A stretch of DNA of 64,000 nucleotides from Closterium sp. Naga37s-1 (Eukaryota > Streptophyta > Zygnematophyceae > Desmidiales > Closteriaceae): the NCBI GenBank assembly GCA_947471745.1, contig CANJKZ010000532.1, positions 134,001 to 198,000 on the forward strand, given 5' to 3'. Position numbers and translations under genes: made by a program. This document shows positions 56,098 through 64,000 of the stretch, in pieces. Within the stretch, counting starts at the first letter, position 1. Each line of letters opens with the position of its first letter. Below the pieces are notes generated by a model, which was not told the origin of the DNA, did no database searches, and saw only the letters and a program-made list of their open reading frames with translations.

Positions 56098-58585
56098 CGT
56101 ATCGGCGCAGCTACAGCTACAGCAGTGATGAGGACTCACAGGGACTTGAGCTTCTGCAGACCCGAGATTGTTGTTGGAATGGGCCCAATCAAGCGATTGT
56201 TGTCTAGCGCCCTGATTCGTGCCCGATATAGTGCAGGGGAAATGGGGGCGGAGACGTTGCGGGTGTATTGTCACATTAGGAGGAAGCAGACAGAGAGGGG
56301 AGGGGGAACGGGAGAAGGGTGGCAAGGCAAGGACGCGGGGGGAGCGGCGCAGGGAAGGTAGAAGGCATGGGCACGTACAGGTTGGTGAGGTTGGAGAGGG
56401 TGCCGATGCTTGGTGGGATGGAGCTGTTGAATTTGTTGTTATTCAACGACCTGCAGGGGCAGAAGCAGAGTGCACCACACAAAAACATGCATGCAATGAA
56501 TCAGGTTGTACAGTCAGAGGGGCGATACATGGATATAGTGGAAGGAGAATGTAGAGCACGTGTATGGAGAGGTACAGGCCAGGGGCAGCAGGACACGCAG
56601 CAGCGCAGGAAGCCGCGTAAAGGGGGAGAGTTAAGGCACGGAGGGTGGCGTGGGCGAGTGCAAGCAACTGACAGCGATGTGAGGCCGGGAAGCGTTGGCA
56701 CGTCGAGGGGGATAGGACCCGAGAGATTGTTGTGCGCGAGGCTCCTGCAGAGGGCGGTTGGGCGGAGGGGAAGAACGAGCGCGCGGATCGAGGCATTATC
56801 AAGAAGGCGAGGGTCAGGGGCACCAGAATCGCTGTCACACAAGGACAGAGAGCGAGGGCCTGAGCGCGTGGCAACAAAATCATTCCATTCCACAGAGGTT
56901 GCCGGTGAGAGGGCCATGCACACATGCAAGCGAGGCAGAGCAGTGCGAGAGCAGTTGGCTTGATCGACGGGGGACGGGATGTGCAGAGCACAGGTATAGT
57001 GCACACGGGATAGCCGGTTGCATGCAGCCAGGAATGAAGGACGTGGGGTGCAGGGAGGGAGGAGATGGCATGGGCATGAGAAGGCGCACAGGTACTCAAG
57101 AGTGGAGAGCTTGCCGATACCCAGAGGAACAGTGCCTGAGAGCTTGTTGTACTCCAGGTTTCTGGCGTGGGAGAGGCACGCATGACACATATATAGGATG
57201 GGCGGATTAGTAGGAGGAGTGCACACGAAGTGCATGTGCTGTGCATTTGCATGGAATGGGACTGAACGCATGCCCGTGTGTTCCCAAGTTCACGGCAGCG
57301 TTGAGAAGGACAGGTGGTGAGGTACGTACAGTGATTGGAGCAGCACGAGGTCTCCCAGGGAGCGTGGGATCTCGCCTGTCAGCTTGTTGTTGGTGAAGTC
57401 GCTGTGATGTGATGTGATGTGATGTGATGTGATGTGATGTGATGTGATGTGATGTGCACGGAGAGACAGCAGCGGGAACGAGGTAAGCACACAGCACGGC
57501 AACACATCACAGAGTTACGACCCGGACCAAGACTAGGGACGAGCAAGCAAGCACTGGAGGAAGTAAATGATGGCGGACGCGGGTCCGGGCAGGGCAGGGC
57601 AGGGCAGGGCAGGGCTCACAGCGCAGAGAGAGAGGTGATGGTGCCGATGTTAACCGGTATGAATCCCTCCAGCTTGTTGCCGCTCAGCTGCCTGTTGGGG
57701 GCGGCACACACACGCACGCTTACTACTCTGTCACCAAACCACGCTCGTCTCTTGCACCCTATCTAATCCCTAGCTCCCTCCCAACCCAACCCCCTTAACA
57801 ACCAAACGACTGTCGCATCCTCACATGCACTTACCGTCCCATCCACTTGCACCCCTCACCACCGAGATGCCTTTCCATCAGAGCCCGTGTGTGCAGTGGA
57901 GCATGGGGCCGGAATCGTCCGTGCTGTCAATGCACGCCCCGCATGAAGCTACGCGGAGCATGGCCAGTAAGGCAGGGCCATGTGGGTAGTGCATGGTGCG
58001 TGCAGGGGCGATAACTCAGGTGCAGGGGCGATAACTCAAGTGTAGGGGCGATAACTCAAGTGCAGGGGACAGCGGAACACTCACAGCTCGCCAAGGCGGG
58101 TGAGATTGCTGAGAGCGTCGGGGATAGAACCCGTCAGATTCTGATTGATTAAGAACCTGAACGAAGAGAGGGAAGTTAATGAGGGGAGCCATGGTGCAGT
58201 GCGATCGACTAGGGAAGACCGACACAGCAACAAGGGGCCAGCATCAAGAGTGAGAAGCATGAATAGCGCAACCTAGAACCTCCCCTCTGCTATGTTCACA
58301 CATTCATATTGCCTTCATTTCCCATATCACTACGATATAGCATGTGCACAATCCTTGAACGAAACACACGTTTCACCAAATCAACGACACTCTCCCTCTT
58401 CACCCGTGGCACGCCAACTCACAGCTTTAAGACATTCCCGCTGGTATCGCATGAAACGCCTGTGATGTTGCAATCGCTGAAGTCCGTCCAGCCGGTGAAT
58501 TTCCAAGTCTGCTGACACACCTTGAGCACTTCCGCTGGAGGGGATGAGAGGGCAACAATGCCACACGAAAGATGATGAGGTATGG

Positions 58586-58640
<55 letters not shown>

Positions 58641-59228
58641 GCAGCAGCAGCAGCAGCAGCGGCAGCAGCAGCAGCGGCAGCGGCAGCAGCAGCAGCACTC
58701 GTTCATGTTAAAGAATACGCGGCTGTTTCACGCGGAATGCAATGTCTCTCGTAGCTGACGACGGCTGACCATATCCTCGACGGAAACGAAATCCGGAAGG
58801 AGGCTGGCGCGGAGAGCCACAGCAACGTAGCTGAACGCGCCGCCGCAGCGAGCGCGTCGAGTGGGTGGCGACGGCTTGCACGTGCAATGACGGCTCTGCT
58901 CTAACGCCATGGCGGCACACCGCGCTTCCTTCACCGTGCGTCACGTCAAAGGCTCTTCTCGGCACCAGATCCCATCGGCCAACACCGCGGGAACTAATTG
59001 CGAGTGGCATCGCAATGCTGCCACGAGCCGCGCGCCGTAAAGCAGCGGCTCGCAGCAGGTAGTAGCGAAGCACGTCGCACTAATGCAACCAGGGATGTAC
59101 TTACCCTGTGCCGGCGCAATAGACTGCGCGCATCCGGATCCTGCGAGGCTCGTCGCGACGATCAAAAGCAGTAACGCGGCCGGCAACTGCATTCTTGACG
59201 TAACCAAGAGGGAAAAAAGGCGCGCCAT
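24514..59228 (-). CDS. LRR receptor-like protein, 29 LRRs, no kinase (35 exons)
   Basis: A cell-surface receptor. The spliced model gives about 932 residues from 34.7 kb. Order: signal peptide (exon 1), LRR N-terminal cap with WTDFSDCNITGVSC (exon 2), 29 LRRs each in its own phase-2 exon of 72 bp (two of 75 bp), a Cys-rich cap, a Pro-rich stalk, one transmembrane helix and a short basic tail. The LRRs fit the plant-specific pattern LxxLxLxxNxLxGxIPxxLxxLxx. Summed exon lengths (2,799 bp) are a multiple of three and all internal phases agree. No kinase motifs occur in the 1 kb after the transmembrane exon, where the convergent peroxidase begins, so this is receptor-like protein architecture, presumably needing a partner kinase. 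The last two small exons are the weakest part. The ligand is unknown. A Ty3 LTR lies 530 bp upstream. Confidence 0.82.
24931..25197 (-). CDS. Receptor-like protein exon 33: Pro-rich stalk and transmembrane helix
   Basis: Encodes a Pro/Ser-rich stalk (GPAPPSPPIVPPLPLPPPSS onward) with an NAT sequon, then a Gly/Ser hinge. A hydrophobic helix AIAAIVIGLLIVLITAAGLA follows, with a cytosolic stop-transfer at THKPDAPDHE. Acceptor CTTTCAAAG and donor G|GTACGA. Confidence 0.8.
25500..25618 (-). CDS. Receptor-like protein exon 32: Cys-rich C-terminal cap
   Basis: Acceptor CCATCAG and donor GTGAGT. Encodes NVAGTSLFCPNN followed by SLPCALQPN, then YCGFCQEFCDRCGG. Six Cys in about 40 residues close the LRR solenoid. 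The phase agrees with LRR29 on one side and the stalk exon on the other. Confidence 0.75.
25766..27433 (-). CDS. Receptor-like protein exons 27-31: LRR 25-29
   Basis: Exons 27362-27433, 26847-26918, 26529-26600, 26167-26238 and 25766-25840 (75 bp). They continue the LRR series after the giant intron in the same phase. Examples are LDGTLPSTLGALNQLLEL (LRR25) and LQGSIPATFSALSNLRSL (LRR26). The 75-bp final LRR lacks the GxIP core (VGMITASLGQL), as is common for a terminal repeat. Confidence 0.85.
26251..26297. repeat. 16-bp tandem repeat upstream of LRR28 acceptor
   Basis: Three copies of GAGAGGCAGACACGCA (plus strand). On the sense strand this is a CT-rich tract leading into the LRR28 3' splice site, and it lacks AG. 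Confidence 0.75.
27143..27190. repeat. 11-bp tandem repeat in LRR25-26 intron
   Basis: About four copies of GGGATGCACAT on the plus strand. No CT dinucleotide, so the sense strand lacks AG. Confidence 0.75.
27292..27358. repeat. GGTGCCATGY tandem repeat beside LRR25 exon
   Basis: Degenerate copies of GGTGCCATGT, GGTGCGACGT and GGTGCCATGC end four bases from the LRR25 exon (sense donor GTCAGT). No CT on the plus strand. Confidence 0.65.
27718..50070. repeat. Giant 28-bp minisatellite array (about 800 copies) in an LRR intron
   Basis: Fills nearly the whole intron between LRR24 and LRR25 (27434-50075). The plus-strand unit consists of GGAGGAGAAGG, then CAGGTGAGTGGG, then TGYGA, 28 bp in total. 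The sequence pattern recurs every 420 bases (15 units). Three zones are visible: all-T units (27718 to about 34760), mixed T/C (about 34760-39300) and all-C (about 39300-50070). Rare length variants interrupt the phase, for example near 32808, 33595, 34430, 39208, 39800, 41025, 44510, 45915 and 48960. AAGGAAGG-GAGGGGG variants mark the left edge. The array has no stop codon in any minus-strand frame because the unit itself lacks them. Confidence 0.97.
50076..58156 (-). CDS. Receptor-like protein exons 3-26: LRR 1-24
   Basis: Twenty-four single-LRR exons in transcript order: 58085-58156, 57620-57691, 57330-57401, 57090-57161, 56673-56744, 56379-56450, 56140-56211, 55646-55717, 55395-55466, 55101-55172, 54845-54919 (75 bp), 54610-54681, 54319-54390, 53944-54015, 53563-53634, 53230-53301, 52801-52872, 52316-52387, 51977-52048, 51663-51734, 51020-51091, 50604-50675, 50299-50370 and 50076-50147. 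Each has an AG acceptor and a GT donor and begins and ends in phase 2, so any exon can be lost or duplicated without a frameshift. Examples are LTGSIPDALSNLTRLGEL (LRR1) and LSGALPESFGNLSNVLAM (LRR24). Introns here are about 170-570 bp. Confidence 0.85.
50676..50765. repeat. 19-bp tandem repeat abutting LRR22 acceptor
   Basis: About 4.5 copies of CAGCCAGTGATGCCACACA. The last sense copy reads GTGTGTGGCAG and forms the splice acceptor itself, where other copies read GGCAT. Only the terminal copy contains AG. Confidence 0.75.
51118..51535. repeat. GAGAGCA-type tandem repeat in LRR20-21 intron
   Basis: About 420 bp of GAGAGCAGAGAGCAGCGAGC variants, with a higher-order period marked by GCAGCGATTAGAG. 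Sense strand is CT/CTG-rich without AG. Long open frames (Arg/Glu/Gln or Leu/Ser/Cys repeats) over it are artefacts. Confidence 0.85.
52442..52655. repeat. GGA microsatellite in LRR17-18 intron
   Basis: Mostly GGA/GGAGGC with G-runs on the plus strand. The sense strand is an uninterrupted polypyrimidine (TCC) tract of about 210 bases. Confidence 0.9.
55739..55894. repeat. 15-bp tandem repeat in LRR7-8 intron
   Basis: About ten copies of GGGCAGGGAGCACGG, with variants on the left side. The sense strand is CTCCCTGCCCGTG and lacks AG. Confidence 0.85.
57403..57456. repeat. TGTGA pentanucleotide microsatellite at LRR3 acceptor
   Basis: About eleven copies of TGTGA. On the sense strand the TCACA run continues to the acceptor TCACAG|CGACTTC, so the repeat supplies the 3' splice site. 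Confidence 0.85.
57586..57615. repeat. GGGCA pentanucleotide repeat
   Basis: About six copies of GGGCA, ending four bases from the LRR2 exon edge (sense donor side). Confidence 0.75.
58001..58068. repeat. 20-bp tandem repeat near LRR1 donor
   Basis: Three to four copies of TGCAGGGGCGATAACTCARG. This is the only intronic repeat noted whose sense strand contains AG. It lies within about 20-85 bases after the LRR1 donor, far from the next acceptor. Confidence 0.75.
58423..58534 (-). CDS. Receptor-like protein exon 2: LRR N-terminal cap
   Basis: Acceptor CCCCTCCAG and donor GTGAGT. Encodes EVLKVCQQTWKF, then WTDFSDCNITGVSCDTSGNV and an LxL start. Paired Cys and the W...C...GVxC pattern are the usual LRR N-terminal cap of plant receptors. 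It contains an NIT glycosylation sequon. Confidence 0.85.
58590..58697. repeat. CAG/CTG trinucleotide repeat in first intron
   Basis: About 36 CAG units on the plus strand (CTG in the sense transcript), interrupted by CGG at several points. It lies in intron 1 of the receptor gene. Confidence 0.9.
59105..59228 (-). CDS. Receptor-like protein exon 1: signal peptide
   Basis: Starts at ATG 59228-59226 and ends with donor G|GTAAGT. MARLFSLLVTSR is followed by a hydrophobic core, LPAALLLLIVATSLAG, and a likely cleavage near CAQ. A second in-frame Met at 59192 gives a more conventional, shorter signal peptide and is an equally plausible start. Phase 1 joins exon 2. Confidence 0.75.
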
Positions 59229-59758
59229 CTTGTTCGAGAAAACGATTGTGAATCAAGATCCTTAGCAATGACGTTCCAAAAACATAGACAGAAACAGGAG
59301 ATGAAAGAAGCCAAGATGGCTTCAGTGGAGAGGTGCAGCACCAATAATTGCTGTGAATCCGGTGCACTGCTGCTCAAATTCCGTGTCACAGTACAGTATG
59401 AAAACACATGTCTCCAGCCCGGGGTACTTCTGTCTGTACATAGCGCTCGCTACCAGGCACCGACTTTTGTTCCAACTTCCAAGCAGGGAGCACAGCGCCA
59501 AGGCGGTGGCGGGGGGTCTCGAGGTGTGTGGTGTGGTGGTGGTAACCCGAGGGGTTTGAGCCTGGGGTGCTTGGTGGCGGAAGCGCAGGACTCACGAGAT
59601 TCGGCTCGGCTCGGCAGTGTTGATGGGACTCAGGGCCCCAGATTCCCGTGCTTTGCACGCCAGATTCCCCGGCAGCGGAGAGGTTTTGACCTCACTGATC
59701 GGGGGGATTTTACAGTGACTGAAACTTGCGGATTATGATTTTCGATTTTGTGGATTAG
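59229..59758 (-). promoter_or_regulatory. Short upstream region of the receptor-like gene
   Basis: 530 bp between the receptor ATG and the end of a Ty3 LTR. No gene is seen and no clear TATA box was found. The core promoter must lie here or in the LTR, so the retrotransposon may set the upstream boundary of the promoter. Confidence 0.4.
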
Positions 59759-60101
59759 TGTTACGAGTGCAATTGAGTGAACGAACGAGAATTGCACTAT
59801 CGAAGCAAGAGTACAATGAGCGAAGGCATGAGCGAAGAATATATAGCGAAACTACAGTGGTAACGGTAATGGACTGTGGTTGTCGCGCGACGGGCCTGGG
59901 ACTGAGGTTGGGAAAAAGTGTCGAAGCGGAGGCCCGGAGCGCGGGTTACCCGCCGAGCCGTGAGGTCGGGGTGTGATGTGCGAAGGTGGCGGGCGGATTG
60001 TCGATGCGAGGGTTGCGAGTGGTAACGGTGCTGACTGTGGTGCTACAGTGATGTACGCGTTGATCAGGGATGCGAAGTAAGGAAAAGGAATTTTCCTTAC
60101 A
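59759..60101 (-). mobile_element. 3' LTR of right-edge Ty3 element
   Basis: On the minus strand it starts TGTAAGGAAAATTCC and ends CACTCGTAACA (343 bp). It resembles 19478-19830 throughout. A TATATA lies near 59838-59846. The flank at 59754-59758 is ATTAG, one half of the expected target duplication. Confidence 0.85.
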
Positions 60102-60102
60102 C

Positions 60103-60121
60103 TACCCACCCCCCCTAAGGA
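60103..60121 (-). other. Polypurine tract of right-edge Ty3 element
   Basis: Reads AGGGGGGGTGGGTAG on the minus strand, ending at the LTR start. It lies just after the pol stop (60130-60132), the expected position. Confidence 0.7.
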
Positions 60122-60129
60122 GGTCCTCC

Positions 60130-63100
60130 TTACGAAAGTGCGTGTACATCCCTGAAATTTCGACTGCGTAGATACTCGGTGAGGACGGGGTGGTTTTCGA
60201 TTCTGTCCAGGGGAACCCAATTGTCTTCGGTGGGTGTACGGTCCTTCCAGCGGAGTAAGAACTCGATCCTTCGGGCTCCTCGAGGGTCGCGAACTCTGTG
60301 ACTCAGGATTTTCTCGGGGGTGATGATTGGTTCAGTTGGTGGTCTGGTCATGCTGGCTGGGCGATTGCGTGGCAGTTGGCTCGTGGACGGGACGTAAGGG
60401 CGAAGTAGGCTGACGTGGAATGAGGGGCTGACGTACCAGTCAGCAAGGAGGAGGAGGTGGGCGGTGACGGGTGTAAGCATGTGGCTTATGCGAAATGGCC
60501 CGCAGTATCGGGGGCGGAGTTTCGGGGTGATGGGCAGTCGGAGGTTCTGAGTGTCAAGTAAAACTAAGTCGTCGGGCTGGTAAGTGACAGGTCTGCGGTG
60601 GCGGTCGGCGTTGCGTTTAGCGATGATGTTCGATTTTTTTATTGCGTCTACTGCCCGGGTCCGTGCTGCTTGTAATATTTCGGCGAACTGTTGTGCTCGT
60701 GGTACTGGGTTGTCGGGATTCGGGGTCATGGGTACTGTCGGGTCTTGTCCGTAGTTTAGGTAAAATGGTGACTGTTGGGTCGTGGCGGATGGCGAGTTGT
60801 TGTACGCGAATTCGATTAGTGGCAGTTGCTGTTCCCACGTGGTCGGGTCGTCACACGTGGCCCTGATGAGCTGTTCCATGGTCTGATTTGTCCGTTCTGT
60901 CTGTCCGTCGGTTTCGGGGTGGTATGATGAACTGAACTGTAGTCGCGTGCCGAACTGCTGCCACAGGTTCCGCCAGAAGTTGCTGGTGAATTTCGTGTCG
61001 CGGTCGCTGATGATCGCGGCTGGTATCCCGTGCAGTCGAACGACGGTGGAGATGAAGAGGCGTGCTGTTTCTTCGGCTGTGATTGGTTTTTTGCAGGCTG
61101 CGAAATGTGCCATTTTCGTCAGTCGATCGATGACGACCAGGATCGCGTCGTTCCCACTCGCCCCGGCTGGTAACCCCGTGACGAAGTCCATCGTCACCTG
61201 CTGCCAAGCACGCTCTGGGGGTGGTATCGGCTGCAACTGTCCCGCCGGCCGCTGTCGTGATGATTTCATGAGCTGACAAGTGGGACACGATGCCACGTGT
61301 CGTTGTACGTCGGTCAACATTTCGGGCCAGTAATAATACCGCTGCAGCTGCTGCCGTGTCTTTTCTACTCCGAAATGCCCCGAGGTAACTCCGTCGTGTG
61401 CCTCCTGTAACAGTAATTCCCGTAGCAGTGTATACCCAGGCACCCAAATGCGGTCAGTCCCGGTTTTTACGTAATAGACTCCCTTTGCTGGTGCAAACTG
61501 CTGCGAGTTTCCTCCTGTGAAGAATGGATCCGTTGGGTACCCGTGGGTGAATAGGCCTGTCAGTAGCGGGCTTGTCTGGGCGAGTAGTATTGCGTGGATC
61601 TGGGCAGTGGGGCGGGTCAGTGCGTCGGCGATGTTCGAGGCTCCCTTTTTGTAGGTGACCGTGTAGTGAAAATTAGACTCGAGAAAATCGAGCCAGCGAA
61701 TCTGTCGTGGGTTGAGGTGTGGCTGTGCGCGAAGGTACTGTAGTGATTTATGGTCTGTCCGTACTGTCACGTCCGCGCCAGTCAAGTAACAGCGCCATAC
61801 TTTGAACGCGTGCACGATCGCAAGCATTTCGCGGTCGTGTATCGGGTAATTTTTCTCGGGCGGATGCAGTTTTCGTGACTCGTATGCGATAGGCTGTAGG
61901 CCATTGCCGAAATCCTGTAGCAGTACGGCTCTGATGGCGATATCGCTTGCGTCGGTAACTACTTCGAATGGGCGGTGTGGGTCGGCGATGCGCAGGACGG
62001 GCGGGGAACAGAGAACATTTTTCAGGGCAGAGAAGGCAGCATGCTCTTTCTCCCCCCACGTAGAAGCGACCCCTTCCGCAGTAACTCCGTCAGTGGGGCA
62101 GTTAACCGTGCCATATCGGGGACGAACCGACGCATGTAATTAACGAACCCTAAAAAGCTCTGCAGCTCCGTGATGTTCGTCGGGGGATGCCACGCCTTTA
62201 CCTTATCCAGCTTCTTTGGGTCGATTTCAACTCCAGCCTCCGAAATAACGTGCCCCAAAAATTCTAACCTATCCTGGAAGAACTTGCACTTGGAACCCTT
62301 GGTCAGTAATCTGTGCTCGTCTAAAACCTTAAACACTGCTTCCAGATCTGCTAAGTGCTGCTGCTTATCCCGACTGTACACTAGGATGTCGTCGAGGTAA
62401 ACTATTACACATTTATCTAAGAGCGGCCTAAATGCCTCGTTCATGGTCATCTGAAAAGTCGCCGGTGCCTTGGTCAGCCCGAATGGCATCACAGTGTACT
62501 CGAACGACCCGTACCTAGTCCTGAAAGCTGTTTTGGCGCAGTCCGATGGTTCGACCCTAATCTGATGGTAACCTCCCCGTAAATCTATTTTCGAAAAAAC
62601 CCGTGCTGTTCGCAGTTGGTCGATCAGTTCGTCGGCGCGGGGAATGGGGTACCGCGACTTGACTGTTACCCTGTTCAGTGCTCTGTAGTCGATACATATG
62701 CGAAAACCCCCGTCTTTTTTCGGCGTGAATAGTATCGGTGCGGCGAACGGTGACGAGCTCGGTCTGATGAATTTTTTCTCTAACAGGTAATCTAACTGCT
62801 TCCTTAGTTCGTCGAGCTCGGGCTGTGTCAGTCTGAACTGGCGCTGTACGGTTGGCTGTGCCCCCGGTTCTAATTCGATTCGGTGGTCATGTGCTCGCTG
62901 AGGTGGCAGTCCTTCCGGTAAGTCGTCGGGGAAAATCCCGGGGTATCGTTTCAACAGTTCCTGTAATTCGGGCGGTACGGCTGCCAGCAGTTTCTTGAAA
63001 TCACTCGGCTGCTCTGCTTCCTCTACTACTGCGATGTCTACTGCGTACACGTCAGCTCCAGTAGCGACAGCCCGTTTCATTGTGATGGCGTTGACGTGTA

Positions 63101-63725
63101 CCGTTGAAGACTCGGGCGACTGCCAGCGAGGTAGCTCGACCCAGTTACCACTACTTCGCACGGTACAGCTACCCGTCGTCCAGTCAATTCGCGGGTTATA
63201 CCGTCGCAGCCAATCACGTCCCAGTAAAATATCGTGCCCATCCAGTGTCGTTGCGAGCATTTCCTGTGTAAACCCGAAATTTCCCCCGCAGCGGACTTTG
63301 ACTCTCCCTATCTTTTCCCGTATGGCCAGTGGCATGCCGTCGACTAAGCGTGCGTCTATCTCCGGTAAGCAACGGCTAAGTGTCAGCTGCAGTTTTCGTG
63401 CGGTTGCGGTATTAACTAAACTGTGGCTTGCTCCTCCGTCGATAAAAATCTTCACTGCTGCTCCCTGTATTTTCCCGTGGATCAGTACTGGGCAATCCGT
63501 TGCTGTACCCTCCTTATTCGTCCGAGTCCGATCGATAGCATGAATCGGTACTGTGACTCGGTGAGGGTCGGTGGGGTTGGGCGAGCAGGCAGTCTCGTCA
63601 GTAGTTGGCCCGATTCCTACTGACTGCTGGCGTTTCCCTGCTTTGGAGACTCCCTCCCCTGCTCTGCTCCGCGGCGCCTTAGCTCCTCTGGGCATTCGCT
63701 CTTGCGATGGCCCGGCCTGTTGCAA
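60130..63725 (-). pseudogene. Ty3/gypsy chromovirus Pol, complete but for one 1-base frameshift
   Basis: Domains in order: protease (FIDGGASHSLVN), RT (FRICIDYRALNRV, FSKIDLRGGYHQIR, MPFGLTKAPATFQ, YLDDILVYS), RNase H (VVTDASDIAIR, REMLAIVHAF, VRTDHKSLQYL, NIADALTRP), and integrase with HDGVTSGHFG/CPTC finger and acidic triad (MDFVTGLPAG/VVIDRLTKM, IISDRDTKF, ETDGQTERTNQ). A C-terminal chromodomain follows (EKILSHRV, LRWKDRTPTEDNWVPL). The one defect I see is a missing G in a G-run at 62070-62073, where other copies have five G; this shifts the frame between RT and RNase H. Pol overlaps gag and would be reached by -1 frameshifting. The chromodomain marks the chromovirus branch, which targets chromatin during integration. 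Confidence 0.9.
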
Positions 63726-64000
63726 GCAAAGCAGCGCCCCTTAAACGGCGCGGCAGCTGCATTCGTCGCAACAGCGTGTACAGTGGCGTGCTCGATCGGT
63801 CCCCGAGGACGATGTCCATAGTAGGACCCCGGTCTCGGACGACGTAAAATGTCGATTTTCTCGGCGAGCGCGAGAATCTCGTTGAAGTTCGAGAGCCCGC
63901 GTAGCATGATTTCGTGCGAGATGTCCGGCTTCAGCCCTCCGACGTAACGGTCCACCCGCTCCGCTTCGTGCATGTAGCCGACTTGCTCGCATAATGCGAG
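63617..64000 (-). CDS. Ty3/gypsy Gag C-terminal part (runs off right edge)
   Basis: Open from the right edge to TAG at 63619-63617. Contains the capsid C-terminal region (ERVDRYVGGLKPDISHEIML) and an intact CCHC zinc knuckle, CFACNRPGHRKSEC (C-x2-C-x4-H-x4-C), then a basic, Gln-rich tail. Element B has the same protein with a broken knuckle. The last 109 bases overlap pol. Confidence 0.88.
   Translation of the reverse strand, partial: LALCEQVGYMHEAERVDRYVGGLKPDISHEIMLRGLSNFNEILALAEKIDILRRPRPGSYYGHRPRGPIEHATVHAVATNAAAAPFKGRCFACNRPGHRKSECPEELRRRGAEQGRESPKQGNASSQ
63632..63638 (-). promoter_or_regulatory. Candidate -1 ribosomal frameshift heptamer GGGAAAC
   Basis: In the gag frame the codons read CAG GGA AAC, giving G|GGA|AAC, the canonical X XXY YYZ slippery pattern. 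A -1 slip here enters the pol frame (RQQSVGIGP). It sits four codons before the gag stop. No downstream pseudoknot was assessed. Confidence 0.6.

Noticed and set aside
58572..58754. Poly-Ala protein
   Set aside because: It is a reading of the CAG repeat in intron 1 and is antisense to the receptor gene.

Overview
The window looks like nuclear DNA of a streptophyte (land plant or charophyte alga). The evidence is an intron-bearing class III secretory peroxidase with the classic three-intron layout, a plant-type leucine-rich-repeat (LRR) receptor built from 72-bp exons, and Ty3/gypsy chromoviruses and Ty1/copia elements with initiator-Met-tRNA-type primer sites. The copia polyprotein style (poly-glycine Gag, glycine-alanine-rich hinge) reminds me of zygnematophyte algae such as Closterium, but that is memory, not proof.

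Layout. (1) 1-19830 is a nest of degenerate LTR retrotransposons. A minus-strand Ty3 element enters from the left edge (gag 1-603, primer site, 5' LTR 788-1113) and interrupts the 5' LTR of a plus-strand copia pseudo-element (about 1114-8466). A deletion derivative of the same copia family follows (8467-8937) and ends in a perfect 25-bp hairpin. Next comes a plus-strand Ty3 chromovirus (9024-11586, resuming at 17125-19830), interrupted by a 3'-truncated minus-strand copia (11587-17124). About 575 bp of Ty3 reverse transcriptase is duplicated on both sides of that copia. (2) 19831-22011 is intergenic with no recognisable gene. (3) 22012-23949 (+) is the four-exon peroxidase, with a probable solo LTR in intron 3. 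(4) 24514-59228 (-) is a 35-exon LRR receptor-like protein, convergent with the peroxidase. My model has a signal peptide, LRR N-terminal cap, 29 LRRs, a Cys-rich cap, a Pro-rich stalk, one transmembrane helix and a short tail with no kinase. (5) One intron of that gene holds a 22.35-kb, roughly 800-copy, 28-bp minisatellite (27718-50070). (6) 59759-64000 (-) is the 3' LTR, pol and end of gag of a well-preserved chromovirus of the same family, about 0.5 kb upstream of the receptor start codon.

The strongest unusual signal is the intronic minisatellite. It starts six bases after a 5' splice site. On the sense strand its repeat unit contains neither GT nor AG, so about 22 kb is almost free of cryptic splice sites. 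On the antisense strand every unit carries a consensus donor, CAG|GTGAGT. Nearly all the smaller tandem repeats in the same gene's introns also lack AG on the sense strand. A T/C variant in the unit forms a readable map that records nested duplications inside the array. The 28-bp unit has no stop in any minus-strand frame, which creates an illusory 7,719-codon reading frame.

The two host genes are typical extracellular plant functions: a wall or apoplast peroxidase and a cell-surface LRR receptor. I see no operon-like coupling. Their proximity is a convergent gene pair surrounded by retrotransposons.
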